This document shows positions 32,148 to 43,040 of a stretch of DNA of 64,000 nucleotides, piece by piece; the stretch's first letter is position 1; each line of letters opens with the position of its first letter. This DNA is from Cercophora sp. LCS_1 (lineage: Eukaryota > Ascomycota > Sordariomycetes > Sordariales > Lasiosphaeriaceae), in NCBI GenBank assembly GCA_036250225.1, contig JAPZLL010000032.1, forward strand, positions 248,001-312,000, written 5' to 3'. The notes under the pieces were generated by a model, which saw only the letters and a program-made list of their open reading frames with translations, was not told where the DNA came from and made no database searches. The translations under genes and the position numbers were made by a program.

Positions 32148-33914
32148 TCAAATAAGATCGAAGATATCAAGATCATACTCTCCACATTCTAAACCATCGA
32201 TTCCCGCACCATTCATCAGAGCGTGCACATATGCCCCCGAAACAAACTTGAAATAGCCATCATATGGCCGGAGCACGACAGGAAGGAAGCAGCCCAGCAG
32301 CACGCACACCAGATCGCCTCCCCTGACCCCAGAACAGGCGATTCCCATCTTAGGGGGAGAATCCATGTTGACGACCGCATCTTGTGCGTCCGTGTTGATC
32401 AAAAAGAAGGTCTTGCCTTCACAGCCGTCCTGTATGCTCTCCAGGATCGCGGCCCGATGAAGGGATGTATCTTCCGAGGTTGACTTGATCCTGTCCATCG
32501 TCGCAGGCCAGTTCCCGTCGGTGCCGAAAATAAGGGTGTTGAAGAAAAGCGCCTCATGCGCAGACCGGTACCCGGGAGCCGAGGACAAGAGGCTGTGCCA
32601 GGACTGCACAACGCTGAAAATGTCGGCGTAGTACTCAGGGTCGTGTGACGGTGGCGAGTCTCGTACTGGATTCTCATCGCCGCAAACAGATATCGTCCCG
32701 ACGCGGAACCCTGCCGCGGACATGATGCCTTCTTCCATCTGGAAACTCACGCTCGCCGGACTCTCACCAGCGGTGCCCTTGATCGACCGCTTTGTATCAC
32801 TCTGAATAAGAGGTCCCGTCCACTGACTCCAGTCGGGTACCCATGATGGTAGATCGGTACGCCGAGCCCCAAACCGCGGAATGAGCCTTTCGTCAATTTC
32901 AGGGTAACTGACGCAGAGAACATCAAGCTTGGCGGTCGTTTCAACGATTGTCTGAACCACTCCCATGTATACGTCGCGGATAGTTCGGCCATAGTTGACC
33001 TTGACACCCGGATGCAACCGGGAGGGTTCATCGACAAGTCCGAGAACACCATATACCTTATCGAGTGGGTCGGTGGATAGCTTTTCGTGGTTCTCGATGA
33101 GCAGCTGAAGAAGCGGCGCGTCAACAGACTGCCTCTTGTCGATCTCGTGGTTGTGCAACCACCCCAAGACGGCTCTCATGGCGAGGAGAGCATCTACGCC
33201 CCCGTCACGCATAACCTTTAGAGCCAGAGGCGCGCTGTTAGACCAAAAGATGCGGTCAAAAGTGTTGAACAGCCGCCGAAGGTCCTCGAAAGATATGACC
33301 ACTTCGCTGCATTGGAGTATGCCATTCTGAGCGAGAGCGATTTCCTGCGTGATCCACGTCCGCGTCCAGTAGGTCCGACTTTTGGGCGATAGGAGATTGG
33401 AAAGATGGAGAAGGCAGCGGCGCATCATGTGCTTTTCCTCGCCTTCGAGAATGGAGCTCATAACCCAGTCGTCGGAAAAGTCATTTGCAGCGGCGTGGTA
33501 CATGAAATAACGGGCTTTAGATGCGTCAAGTTCATCGTCTTCCTCGCCGATCCAGCTGACGACCCGCGAAGCACCGCGGTAGATGTCTGCCATCAAAACT
33601 ACCTGGGCGCTGCGCTCTTCTGTGTCGCTTTGGTTGATGCAGATAGCGTCGATCCACATGACTCTCTCTTCCGAAGCCCGGCGAAGGTAGCCAAGAGCGA
33701 TGCTGAGGTTCTTGGTAACGCTAAAATCTTGGCCATCGAGGACAATCATAGTCCGGTCGCTAGGGTCGCCCCAGACGTACGACAGGGCTTCATACTGCGG
33801 TAGGTCGGACAGAGAGATTTGGATGAGCCCGCAACGAATATCGTCGTTGCGTGAGCCTGGCTTGATCGCGACGAGCCGCGTCTCCCGCCTATTCGAATCC
33901 AGATGTGAATACAT
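32148..33914 (-). CDS. HET-domain (heterokaryon incompatibility) protein
   Basis: A single uninterrupted exon. The first in-frame ATG (33914, MYSHLDSNRRETRLVAI) gives 588 residues; the frame is open 84 nt further upstream but without an ATG. The HET domain is complete: YEALSYVWGDPSDR, MWIDAICINQSDTEERS, QVVLMADIYRGASRVVSWIG, and YWTRTWITQEIALA. The long C-terminal region is typical of the class (KVYGVLGLVDEPSRLHPGVK..., DLPSWVPDWSQWTG). Such proteins recognise non-self alleles or partner proteins and trigger growth arrest or death after hyphal fusion. Unlike the copy at 7960-10147 it shows no break. Confidence 0.92.
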   Translation of the reverse strand: MYSHLDSNRRETRLVAIKPGSRNDDIRCGLIQISLSDLPQYEALSYVWGDPSDRTMIVLDGQDFSVTKNLSIALGYLRRASEERVMWIDAICINQSDTEERSAQVVLMADIYRGASRVVSWIGEEDDELDASKARYFMYHAAANDFSDDWVMSSILEGEEKHMMRRCLLHLSNLLSPKSRTYWTRTWITQEIALAQNGILQCSEVVISFEDLRRLFNTFDRIFWSNSAPLALKVMRDGGVDALLAMRAVLGWLHNHEIDKRQSVDAPLLQLLIENHEKLSTDPLDKVYGVLGLVDEPSRLHPGVKVNYGRTIRDVYMGVVQTIVETTAKLDVLCVSYPEIDERLIPRFGARRTDLPSWVPDWSQWTGPLIQSDTKRSIKGTAGESPASVSFQMEEGIMSAAGFRVGTISVCGDENPVRDSPPSHDPEYYADIFSVVQSWHSLLSSAPGYRSAHEALFFNTLIFGTDGNWPATMDRIKSTSEDTSLHRAAILESIQDGCEGKTFFLINTDAQDAVVNMDSPPKMGIACSGVRGGDLVCVLLGCFLPVVLRPYDGYFKFVSGAYVHALMNGAGIDGLECGEYDLDIFDLI

Positions 33915-33998
33915 TGCGAAGATTGATGAACAGGCAGACCGGCCAAGTGATTGCGGGTCTTGATTGTCACAGGGTTTGTAGTTTGGCGCTTGGAACAA

Positions 33999-34373
33999 AA
34001 GTTGCAGTGTAAAATATTTCCGGCTTCGTCCAGCAGTTGACTTGGGTCCCGGAGGCCTCGTTTGAGGTTTAAAAAAAAAAAATTCGGAGGGAAGTTTCGG
34101 CCTGGGTCTTCCTTAAGCCAAGAAATGAAATCCGATAAGTGACACAGGCTTTTGAGTTGACCAATAGTCGGCATATCCGAAGCTGCGCCACGGTGTGGGA
34201 TTGGTGCCCGACCAGCCTGGTAGAATACCGACAAAATAAGACGGTTGCCTCAAAGTATTGTGCAATACATCGCCACAGGGCTCAAATTCTATGCCAATGA
34301 AATCCCTGCTTCTCAAGCGCTCTATAGGTTGTTATATGCTCAATTCTTTGGGCAGGGTCTGCGACGCCTTGTT
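33999..34373. other. Intergenic region
   Basis: About 375 bp between minus-strand genes; promoter of the HET gene. An 11-nt A run is at about 34071-34081. No gene is visible. Confidence 0.6.
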
Positions 34374-35156
34374 CTACTGTAACCACCTCGCACTAGCCCT
34401 CTCCATCAGCGCCGCCAGAGTTGAAGGAAAACCGCTGATCGGTATATACTTGTCACACCCCTTGATCTTCAAAGCAATAACTTGCAATCGATGACTCCCC
34501 GGGTCGTCCTCCAACGTCCAGCTCAGATTCACATTGCATTGTCCAATCTCCTCATTAACACAATGTGACAATATCTCTGATCTGCCAGGCACCGTGATGG
34601 GATCCCAAAAGATGTTGCTCGCGTTGGTCTGCTCACCCAAGACAACATCGTGATCGAGCACAGCGCACCACAGACTATCCGCTTTCTCGAGAAGAAGTTT
34701 CCGTAACCCGCTGCTGTTACGTGGCAAGCGGCATCGAACCGAGCCCGCAAGTTGGTTTCTTCCGGCGGCGAATCGGCCTGCCCTCTCAGGCGCTCGAATG
34801 ATACCGCTGTCATCTGACTCGAAGAAGAAGAGACTTGCAAGCATGACGTGGGCGGCCTGTTTGATCTTGATCTGCCCTTCACTGGTCTTGATCCAGTTCT
34901 CTGTCATAGAGACGAGATCGTCCATTTTGGTGTGGTCGTCCAGCGCAATCCGGTCTCCAGGAAGTGGGGGATTAAGCCGATGTAGCTTTGTCTTCACCGT
35001 TGAAGGCATACTGTTTTCGAAAGTAGTCCATGATTCGTTAGAATCACTCTGGTGCACCAACATGTTGGCGAAGGTGCGAACGACACCGTTTCGCACAAAC
35101 TTTGGGATGGCGGCACTTCTAGGCTTGGTCTGAAGCCTTTCCACCCACCTACGCAT
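34374..35156 (-). CDS. Hypothetical protein, about 260 residues
   Basis: A single open frame with an ATG (MRRWVERLQTKPRSAAIPKF) and no internal stop. Readable parts include VVRTFANMLVHQSDSNESW, QIKIKQAAHVMLASLFFFES, a Cys in VRCRLPRNSSGLRKLLLEKA, and ILSHCVNEEIGQCNVNLSW. It has no signal peptide, membrane segment or recognised motif. The start is basic and could be an internal part of a once longer gene. Its position upstream of the HET gene, on the same strand, may be coincidence. Length and mixed composition support coding; the function is unknown. Confidence 0.5.
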   Translation of the reverse strand: MRRWVERLQTKPRSAAIPKFVRNGVVRTFANMLVHQSDSNESWTTFENSMPSTVKTKLHRLNPPLPGDRIALDDHTKMDDLVSMTENWIKTSEGQIKIKQAAHVMLASLFFFESDDSGIIRAPERAGRFAAGRNQLAGSVRCRLPRNSSGLRKLLLEKADSLWCAVLDHDVVLGEQTNASNIFWDPITVPGRSEILSHCVNEEIGQCNVNLSWTLEDDPGSHRLQVIALKIKGCDKYIPISGFPSTLAALMERASARWLQ

Positions 35157-36610
35157 ACATATATATACACGCGCAATGCCCTCGCGCTATAGCAAATAGC
35201 CTCAAATAACAGCCTCAGTAATGGCTAGCCTGCCTTGTTTATGCATATATGTGTGTATATACGTAAACCGGCCCTGTAAGAAATAGTTAGTTTATGTGTG
35301 TGGTTAGTAATTGGAAGGTATAAACCTGGTTAAGGCGCGCATGCGTGCGTGTGTGTGCGTGTGTGTGTGGCCGACCTTACGGGGCATAGTTAGCTTCTGT
35401 AGCTGGTAATTAAAGGGTATTAACCTGCTACAAGGGTGGTTGTATGGTGAAAGTGTTGGCGATGGCGATGGCGATGGCGATGGCGATGGCGATGGCGACG
35501 GTGGCGGTGGTGGTGGCTGCTGGCAAGGCAGGTGGAAAAGACCTGTTGAAAGGAGGGAGATTCTGGCCTTGGCTGAAAGTTGGAAGACATCTTTTTGTAG
35601 TGGTGCGCTGGCTGTCTGGTTGGCACGAAGTCTGTTCACCGCGACGGCCACGGCCACGGCAAGAACGAGGCCATTGCCAACTGCCTTCCTTCCAACAGCT
35701 ACCTTTAGGAGGCTGGAAATTTAAGGTTTCTACCCACGTGGCCTGCGTCGACCGTTGGAGTGCTATAAACAGTCGAGCCACGGTCGAAGAAGGAGCAACG
35801 GTCTACCGACCGTCTATCGACCATTACAAGCCCCCCCTGTAGGCCTCCCACTACGCGGCCCTCTGGGAACGGGGACACACGGGGTCACTATTCTCAGCGA
35901 GAGCAATATCTAACTGGTCTTAATGGGGAAGAGATTCGTACCTAATTCTAAAAGATTCTTGCTACCCGTTCACGCAAAAAGCTCTACTCAGGTTGCGGTA
36001 TGTTCCGTTCATCGATCATGGGCGCATCTCATAACACCTGGAGCTTCAATTCGTCGTCAGACTCACGAGATTAACACCACCTGGAATATCAAGCAACCTC
36101 TTGATGGCGTACGGCAGGCTCATCCCCGTTTCTCTGGGAACACACGCCAAAAAATGGACTGTTCAATCCTCCTGCAAGGCGCTCACGCCGTCATGTGATG
36201 TGCCTCCCGGTTCACCTCTCACTCTCGACTGAACACGACCAACTCAGCGTGGTTCATTTCGCCATATCTCGGAACTCACGCCCCAAACCCGGTCAACGAT
36301 CAATGGATGCTTCATAACATTACGTAGGGAGGTATCTGAAATGACTGGACGCCCGCAGATTACTTGCAACGGCATCGCCATCGCCGATTGCCTCGATTGC
36401 TGTCATGACAAGGGAAACAAACAGGCACCGAACCCTCGAAACTCCAGCGCTCGCCAAACGACCCCCCGAGAATCACCTCCACCGACCGCGACCCCCGCGT
36501 GATGGCCTCATTCCGCCCCTTCGTTGCGCATCCGTGCTCTGTCGCGGACCCGCGCTCTGATTTATCGAAATGTTGCCGATCCGGGTGCGGAAGCCAAGGG
36601 CGCTCGGATT
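35157..36610. other. Repeat-rich intergenic region
   Basis: About 1.45 kb. It holds two imperfect direct repeats of about 50 bp (35285-35337 and 35388-35437) separated by a GT/GC-rich microsatellite (about 35338-35370), and a GATGGC tract. No supported gene is present; the frames at 35428-35842 are produced by the repeats. Confidence 0.6.
35457..35500. repeat. GATGGC hexanucleotide tract
   Basis: About seven GATGGC units, followed by GGTGGT-type sequence. It makes false repetitive peptides on both strands. Confidence 0.9.
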
Positions 36611-36883
36611 CTAGCAGCAACCTTTGTAGAACGAGCAGTTCATGCCGCAGCAGCGCTCGTGGCAGCCGATGCTCAGGCCGCCACCACGAAGAGACATGTT
36701 GTTGTTAGTGGAGGGAAGGGGCTCCGATTTCTTGACGGGTGTTAGTCATCACCTGGAACAGCAAATGCTGCTTCATTCGCTGTGTCGTGGACTCACCGGC
36801 TGCTGGGTGACGATGGACTTTGACTGGGCGGGGTTGGCGGCCTCCATTGGCGCCTGCTGCTGGGGAGCCTGCACGGTGGGCAT
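36611..36883 (-). CDS. Cys-rich microprotein (68 residues, two exons)
   Basis: Exon 1 (36883-36797) encodes MPTVQAPQQQAPMEAANPA and on to QQP; a 66-bp intron (GTGAGT...CTAAC...GTCAAG) follows; exon 2 (36730-36611) ends in IGCHERCCGMNCSFYKGCC and a stop. The total is 68 residues in an exact frame. Six cysteines lie in the last 17 residues, after a Gln/Pro/Asn-rich, probably disordered, N-terminus and a RGGG motif. There is no signal peptide, so the Cys cluster may bind metal, be acylated or insert in a membrane surface. Strong donor, branch site and frame conservation support it; I cannot name a family. Confidence 0.6.
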
Positions 36884-37520
36884 GTTGGCTCAAGCTTAAG
36901 TCGAATAAGAAATGCTGCGGGGAAGCGATATCGTCGGCCTGAGTAAGCAGCCGTCACGATCAAGTCGTGTGAAGAGAGATGTCAAGACAAAGTTGAGTCG
37001 CGAACGGAGAGTGCGAGAAAAAGGTGCCCACATTCACCGCCGGAGGGAAGATGCAGGGGAAAAGCACCCAGCTGGACGCTATGCCGTTCCTGGCCTTGGC
37101 ATCGTGAAGACGCTGCTCATCGCCATTGGCCCCGCCACCTCCGCGTCGCCCAACACCTGCATCTTGGCGCCCGGCTTCCAGTTGCGCTATCGAGGGCTAG
37201 AACATCTCCAGATAAGCTTTTCTCGGCTTCCAGCAGGTCAGGTCGCAATTTCACTGCGACGGGAATGCATCGCGAAAAGAACCCTAACCCTCACCAGGTT
37301 GCACGGCTGAACCTCGGCCCATCCAAAACCCCGCCAAAGCCAAACCTCTGGAAGCGGAACCCCTGACAACGCCTGACGGCAATCCGCCAAACCGAAGTAA
37401 ACAAAATCCGGCTTGACCACAACCACAATCACCACCACGGCCTCGCAAGCACCAGCGCTCCCACGATAATCTGCGATTCCACGCCCAAAAAAAACCGAAA
37501 TTCCAGCGCAAACCGCCACG
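36884..37520. other. Divergent promoter region before MAD2
   Basis: About 635 bp between the minus-strand microprotein and MAD2. It contains ACCCTAACCCT at about 37281-37291, a telomere-like motif, 230 bp before the MAD2 start. No further gene is visible. Confidence 0.5.
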
Positions 37521-38355
37521 ATGTCCGCGCCCGCCCCCGAAAAGGACAAATCCAAAGTCCACAAGCTCTCCCTCAAAGGCAGCGCCAAACTCGTCGCCGA
37601 ATTTGTACGCCCGTCCCCCCTCCTCTTCCTGCACCCTCAGAGGGTTCCCTTTCCATGCTAACCGTACCGCTCCCAGTTCCAATACTCCATCCACACGATC
37701 CTCTTCCAGCGCGGCGTCTACCCCGCCGAAGACTTCTCAGCCGTCAAGAAATATGGGCTCAACATGCTCGTGTCGTCCGACGACCAAGTGCGCGCCTACA
37801 TCAAGAAGATCATGTCGCAGCTGGACAAATGGATGGTGGGCGGCAAGATCAGCAAGCTGGTGATTGTGATTACCAACAAGGACACCGGCGAGCATGTTGA
37901 GCGGTGGCAGTTTGATGTGCGTCCCTTTCCCTTGCTCTCCTGACCAGACCAACAGCGCCCGATCAGAAACAAAACTGACAATAAACAAGGTCCAAATCCT
38001 CGCAAAACCAAAATCCAAGTCCTCCAAATCCAAACCCACCGCGACCGACCAAGAAAACAGCGGGAGTCCCGCCGCAGCGGCCGCCGCCGCGCCGGAAAAG
38101 ACAGAGGCTGAGATCCAGGCCGAGATTGCGGCGATCTTTAGACAAATCACGGCGTCGGTCACATTCCTGCCACAACTGGCGGGCGACTGTACGTTCAACG
38201 TGCTTGTATACGCCGATGCGGACAGTGAGGTGCCCGTTGAGTGGGGCGATAGCGATGCGAAGGAGATTGAGAACGGGGAGAGGGTACAGCTGAGGGGATT
38301 CAGCACAGCGAATCACAAGGTTGAGACGCTTGTGAGCTACCGGCTTGCGGATTGA
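37521..38355 (+). CDS. mad2: Spindle-assembly checkpoint protein MAD2 (HORMA domain)
   Basis: Three exons, 37521-37604, 37677-37916 and 37990-38355, give 229 residues in an exact frame; introns are 72 and 73 bp, the second ending AAG. The HORMA domain is clear: LSLKGSAKLVAEFFQYSI, ILFQRGVYPAEDF, VKKYGLNMLVSSDDQ, and ERWQFDVQIL. The C-terminal safety-belt segment FSTANHKVETLVSYRLAD is complete. MAD2 binds CDC20 and MAD1 and delays anaphase until kinetochores attach. An insertion with Lys/Ser and Ala-rich sequence (KPKSKSSKSK, then AAAAAAA) sits after the FDVQIL strand, which makes the protein longer than the yeast form. Confidence 0.96.
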
Positions 38356-38646
38356 GAATGATTTGTCGTACAACTGAGGAATTGCATTTGGGTCATATCA
38401 TGGGATATCTGGGTTGGAGTCTGGTTTGGGCAGGACATCATGCGGAGTTTAGAGGCCAAGGCAATGTTTATCTCGGTATCAATTGACTACCTATGTTCGG
38501 GTGCGATGGGAAATGCCCCTGTTTTGCTTCCTGGCAGAGCTCAGCTCTACGCTATCCAGCTTCTTCTGTTTTTGTCTACTCATACATGCAAGCCACTGTT
38601 TGTTCTATCTATTGCCACGGAGAATGCAATCCTCTGACGCCCCGCT

Positions 38647-41151
38647 TCACACCCGGTTGAAGAAGTAGACGTAGGCTGTTTTCTTCATCTCCTCAACGTC
38701 GGCCACCTTGACCACCTTCTCGTCGTTAAACAGCACCCACGAGGTCTCCTCGCCCAACTTCTTCCGAATGAAGGCAACGTAGTGACTACAAAAAGTTAGT
38801 GATCACCTGATCAACATAGTTTCAGTACGTACCCGGCGTGGATGCTGGTTCCTTTGTGGCAGACAATCGATTGGAGCCGAAACTTAGCAGGCAGTTCGTT
38901 GCTGCCAACCAGCGAGTCGTGGTTGAGGGCAGCCTCTTCCTCAGCCTCATCCCCATTATCGTCGGGGTGGTTGAAGAGCCAGTCAACGGCCCGTTCAACG
39001 TCACCGCCCGTCTCCTTAAGCGCTTTTACGGCTTTGGGTCCGCTGAAACCCATGGCCTCAAGCATCATCATCTTCTCCGGATCAGCAGGTGCGGCATCGC
39101 CACCGCTGCCGCCGAGATTCACAGGCGTGTCGATATCGGGGTCCTCCATATGTTCGAACAGCCAGTTCATCGCAGCCTCCGAATCGTTGTTGCCTGTCGC
39201 GTGCAGGGCCTTCTCGCAGCGCACCCGAGGGAAGCCCATGGCCTCAAGAATGGCAAGCGCCTCGGCGTTGGGGGTCCATGCCGGAGCACCGCTTCCAGCG
39301 GCCTCCTCGGGGAGCAGCTCTTCGTCCGGCTGCAGGCCCTTGGAGATGTAGTCGTCCAGCGCAAAGGGCTCATCGTCAACAATGACTGGGACATCAACCT
39401 TGATGGGAACCCAGTTGATGACGGCCATCTTCCTAGCGTTGACAACAAGCACCTCGGGGAAGGTCTTGAACAGTTGGCGCTTGGCGAATCCATTCTTACT
39501 CTGGCACGCAGGGCATGTCAACTCCACGACCTCCTCACTCGTTAGGCGTTCGAGACACTCTTGGAGAGTGACAGGCTTGTATTTTGCTGGTTCGTCATCT
39601 TCGGATGGGAGCTTATCCAGGGGAACGTCGATGAAGATGCTGTCCTGCTCATTGCTGCTATACCGAACCTTTTTACAGCTTAGGCACTGCAGCCTCTGCT
39701 CCATCACGAAGCGCATGGGCAGCGTTGGGTCGCCCAAGCCAGCAGGATGCTTAGAACGCGTGACGAGCTTGATCAGGTGCTGGAGAAGCTCAAATGCATC
39801 CTGTTGGCGCATGGTGGAAAACTCGGTGTGACCACGTCCAATGAGATGCTTGAGCATCGAGGGCGACAGTCCTTTCTGATGCGGAACTTCGGGCGAGTGT
39901 TCTGAGACAGTGACTTCGGAGTCGGGCTTAGAGTACCGACCAGACAAAAGGCCGTCGCCAATCTTGCGAAGCTGGGTTTCAAGGTCTTGCCCGGGGTCGC
40001 TGGTGTTGGGGATTGGCAGGTCACTACTATAACGCCTCTGGAACGAGGGCAGGTCATACAGACACTGTAGAATGCTCGCCAAGTAACAACTGTTACCAAG
40101 GTTCTTCAGCCCGGTCAGGCCGGGGCCGAAAAGAGGCGTCAACTCCTTGCCGTCCTCGGTTGTCATCGAGAACTCCCACCGAAGGTTCTGCTCGATTTGC
40201 ATCTCGGTCAAGCTCTTTTCCGTCTTTTGCCGCTGCGACAGGATGATGCCCCAGTTGGCCAGGTGCACCGCCAGGTCCTCATCGACTCGTTCTTCGTCGC
40301 AACTGTAGCAGTATACATCGGCTGTCCCTTCGGGGGTAATCGACCCCAGCTTGACAGCAACGCCGTGCGATGTTTCGTTGAAATGAGCCAGAGCGTGGCC
40401 GTTGCCTTGCGCGCCGCCGATTTGAGCCCTCCCACACCCCAAGTTCCCGCACTCCAGGCAGAGCCAAAGGTTCTCGTTCAGGTCGCATTTCGAACAGTGG
40501 CTAAGGTTCTGAGAAGCGATCTCCCGGTACCTTTCCTGCCGGAGTGTGAGAATGTGCTCGCAGCTTGTCAGCTCCTGTTCCCAAGCCTTGACCTCCTCTT
40601 TCCTCGAAAACGTGTTGGCGCTCATGACGCCGCTGATCACGGGCGCAACAAGGGGGTCTGCTACGTCGATGTCATCAACTCCGCAACACAGACACTTGAC
40701 CGTCAAGGTCGTGGTGTAGCGGTCGGTCTCCGTCTCGGCGGCGATGGCCAGCTTGGATATCTTGAGGGGTGGCTCATCGCGTTCGATGATCTTGCGAGTC
40801 CGTCGGATGTTCAAGACTAGAGGATGGCCGCGGGCCTCGCTGTGTCGCTTCGCATGCTGCCGCTCGCCAACACAACCACCGTTGAAGCATTTGAGGCAGA
40901 GATCGAGGCCGGCGGGATCATCCTGGGAGAGAGGAGCCGAGGTTAGCATGGGCCGAATAACGAAACAAGCTGCAAAACAGGCCCGATGGGAAGCTTACGA
41001 TGGAATCAAAGCACTGGGTGCAGTCTTCGCGATACACCGAGTCGTTGGGCGTGGGCTTTGCGAGATCTGTTCAGGAAGTCAGTCGACTGACGATCTTGGA
41101 ACCTCGCCAGGGAAGCAACGCACTTGCTGGCTCGACGTGAGGGCACGCCAT
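38647..41151 (-). CDS. ubp14: Ubiquitin carboxyl-terminal hydrolase UBP14 (USP5-type)
   Basis: Four exons, 41151-41124, 41066-40999, 40922-38833 and 38785-38647, give 774 residues with an exact codon count, close to yeast Ubp14. Domain order is an N-terminal zinc finger (MACPHVEPANLAKP..., DLCLKCFNGGCVGERQHAK), a second UBP-type zinc finger (CSKCDLNENLWLCLECGNLG), the catalytic Cys box GLKNLGNSCYLASILQCLYD, two UBA domains (ALAILEAMGFPRVRCEKAL and MLEAMGFSGPKAVKALKET), and the His box HAGHYVAFIRK with NDEKVVK. The enzyme disassembles free unanchored ubiquitin chains and supports the proteasome. It is transcribed divergently from ISU1. Confidence 0.96.
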
Positions 41152-42019
41152 GGCGACTAGATCGGATTGATGAATATTCTCGTACTCAAGCCCTACCAGT
41201 TCGAAGCTCTGCTCCGACCCAGATTGGAGTAAATAGCAGAGTTTGGGAAGTTTGCTTGGGACAACAACAGAAGCTTCCAGGCAGGCGTGGGGCAGGGCGA
41301 GCAAGCCCCGCGATGATGCAGCGTTGCAGGCCTACAGCTGGCCGTCAGGCTTGCCCGGCCCGTGCACAGTTCAGCTTGCCACCCCACATCTTATCCACCA
41401 CTAACAGTATCGCACGTGGAAACAGTGATGCCCAGATACTTTCTGATGGTTCCAGGTTGTGAGTTCATCTTAGCAACTCAGCTGTAACTTTGTGCAACCG
41501 ACGGGGCCTTGGTGGTCTTGGAAAGTATCCTCGAATGCTGCCAGCTTGTTTTACAGAATGCCAAATCTCGTTCACCAATATTGAGGGGCTGCGGTGAATG
41601 GTTCCCCCCGGCATTCGTATCAGATCAATCTTATCTCCGCGGATGTGGGGAGCACCGACCCAAGCCGACCGACGTCGGAATGACGCCCTTGCACCGAGCG
41701 AAAATCCGATTAGCTCATCAGATAAGAGCTCTTAACAGCCTGACCTCTGCAGCCGCCCAAACTTGGCCCGCCTTTGTTAGTGCATCAAGCTCCACCCCGG
41801 CTCGGAAAGTCGCCGCTTCGGTCGTCATGGACAAGTCCCGCAAATCCCTTGGATTTTCTGGCAAACTTGCTTGCTTCAATTCCCTTTCTCTGCCACAACC
41901 TCAAATTGTCGCAACCAACAACCTACGCAAACCACAGAACACCTCGATTTCGTAGGCTTCGCCCCTTTTGATCCACCGATTTTACCGATTTCCGAACGAA
42001 GTACCCCAATATCACAAAA
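41152..42019. other. Shared divergent promoter of UBP14 and ISU1
   Basis: About 870 bp. The frames present (for example 41509-41955) lack motifs. The end is a typical leader into the ISU1 ATG (ATCACAAAAATG). Confidence 0.6.
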
Positions 42020-43040
42020 ATGCTGTCAAGATCGGTTCGCGCTCTCTCTGGGCGAGCGCTCGCTACGTCCCTCCGCCCCGTCGCCATTCCCGTCGCCCGA
42101 CAGATCGCACCCGCCGTTTCCCTCACCGCTAGGCGCAGCTATCACGAGAAGGTCCTTGATCGTACGTTCCCCCGAAATCTGCGCCAGGAGCATTTCGTGG
42201 CGAAATGCTGACGATGGATGGCAGACTACTCTCGGCCGAGAAACGTCGGAACCCTCGACAAGTCCGACACCTCTGTTGGCGAGGGCCTCGTTGGTGCCCC
42301 GGCTGTATGTTTCGCCCGACTTCGCGAATGCTGTTCCTGACACGAGGTGCTGACGATTGCTGGCTAGTGTGGCGACGTGATGCGATTGCATATCAAGGTC
42401 GACCCTGAGACCCAGGTCATCACCGAGACCCGATTCAAGACTTTCGGGTGCGGTTCAGCGATGTAAGCGATCCACTCCTGTCATTGTAACTTCAATTCGG
42501 CGGCTTGAACGAAAGCGCCGGCGCTCTGCCCGTCGACGCGATCGGGAGCAGCGGCGTGAAGACGGTGGACGATTTGAGAGGGAAAGCCTAGTTTCACAGC
42601 GCCCTCTTGGCCGTGGCATTTTGCCATCCGTTCGGGGTTGAGCGCTCTTGTTCGCACCTTAGCAGAAGGCCTGGCTCGCGGTTTGCAAATGAGCCGTCGA
42701 TACCCCGCTCTTCACCCGCTATTTCCGATCGCGCCGATCCCGAAGCGCAACTCAGCGCCGTTTGCTCTGGTCCTAGTGGAGAACCAGCTGACGTGTTTGC
42801 AGTGCGTCGTCTAGCTACCTTACAGAGCTTGTGCGCGGCATGACGCTCGAACAAGCATCCAAGGTCAAGAACACCGAAATCGCGAAGGAGCTCTGCTTGC
42901 CACCCGTCAAGCTCCACTGCAGCATGCTCGCCGAGGATGCCATCAAGTCGGCGATCAACAACTACTACAAGAAGAACCCCCAGGCCAAGCAAACCAACCT
43001 TGGAGGCCGGGAGGCCAAGATGGAGGCCGTTGCCGCTTGA
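42020..43040 (+). CDS. isu1: Mitochondrial Fe-S cluster scaffold ISU1 (IscU)
   Basis: Four exons, 42020-42161, 42225-42304, 42368-42462 and 42803-43040, give 184 residues in an exact frame. A basic, Arg-rich presequence (MLSRSVRALSGRALATSLRP) targets the matrix. The mature protein contains HYSRPRNVGTLDK, GAPACGDVMRLHI, FGCGSAIASSSYLTELVRG and LCLPPVKLHCSMLAEDAI, so all three cluster-ligating Cys and the LPPVK binding site for the dedicated Hsp70 are present. It assembles [2Fe-2S] clusters with Nfs1 and frataxin. Intron 3 is 340 bp, several times longer than the other introns in the window. Confidence 0.97.

Noticed and set aside
35428..35842. Frames with Ala-Met, Ala-Ile or Gly-Asp repeats on both strands
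   Set aside because: All arise from the GATGGC tract, which is open in every frame.
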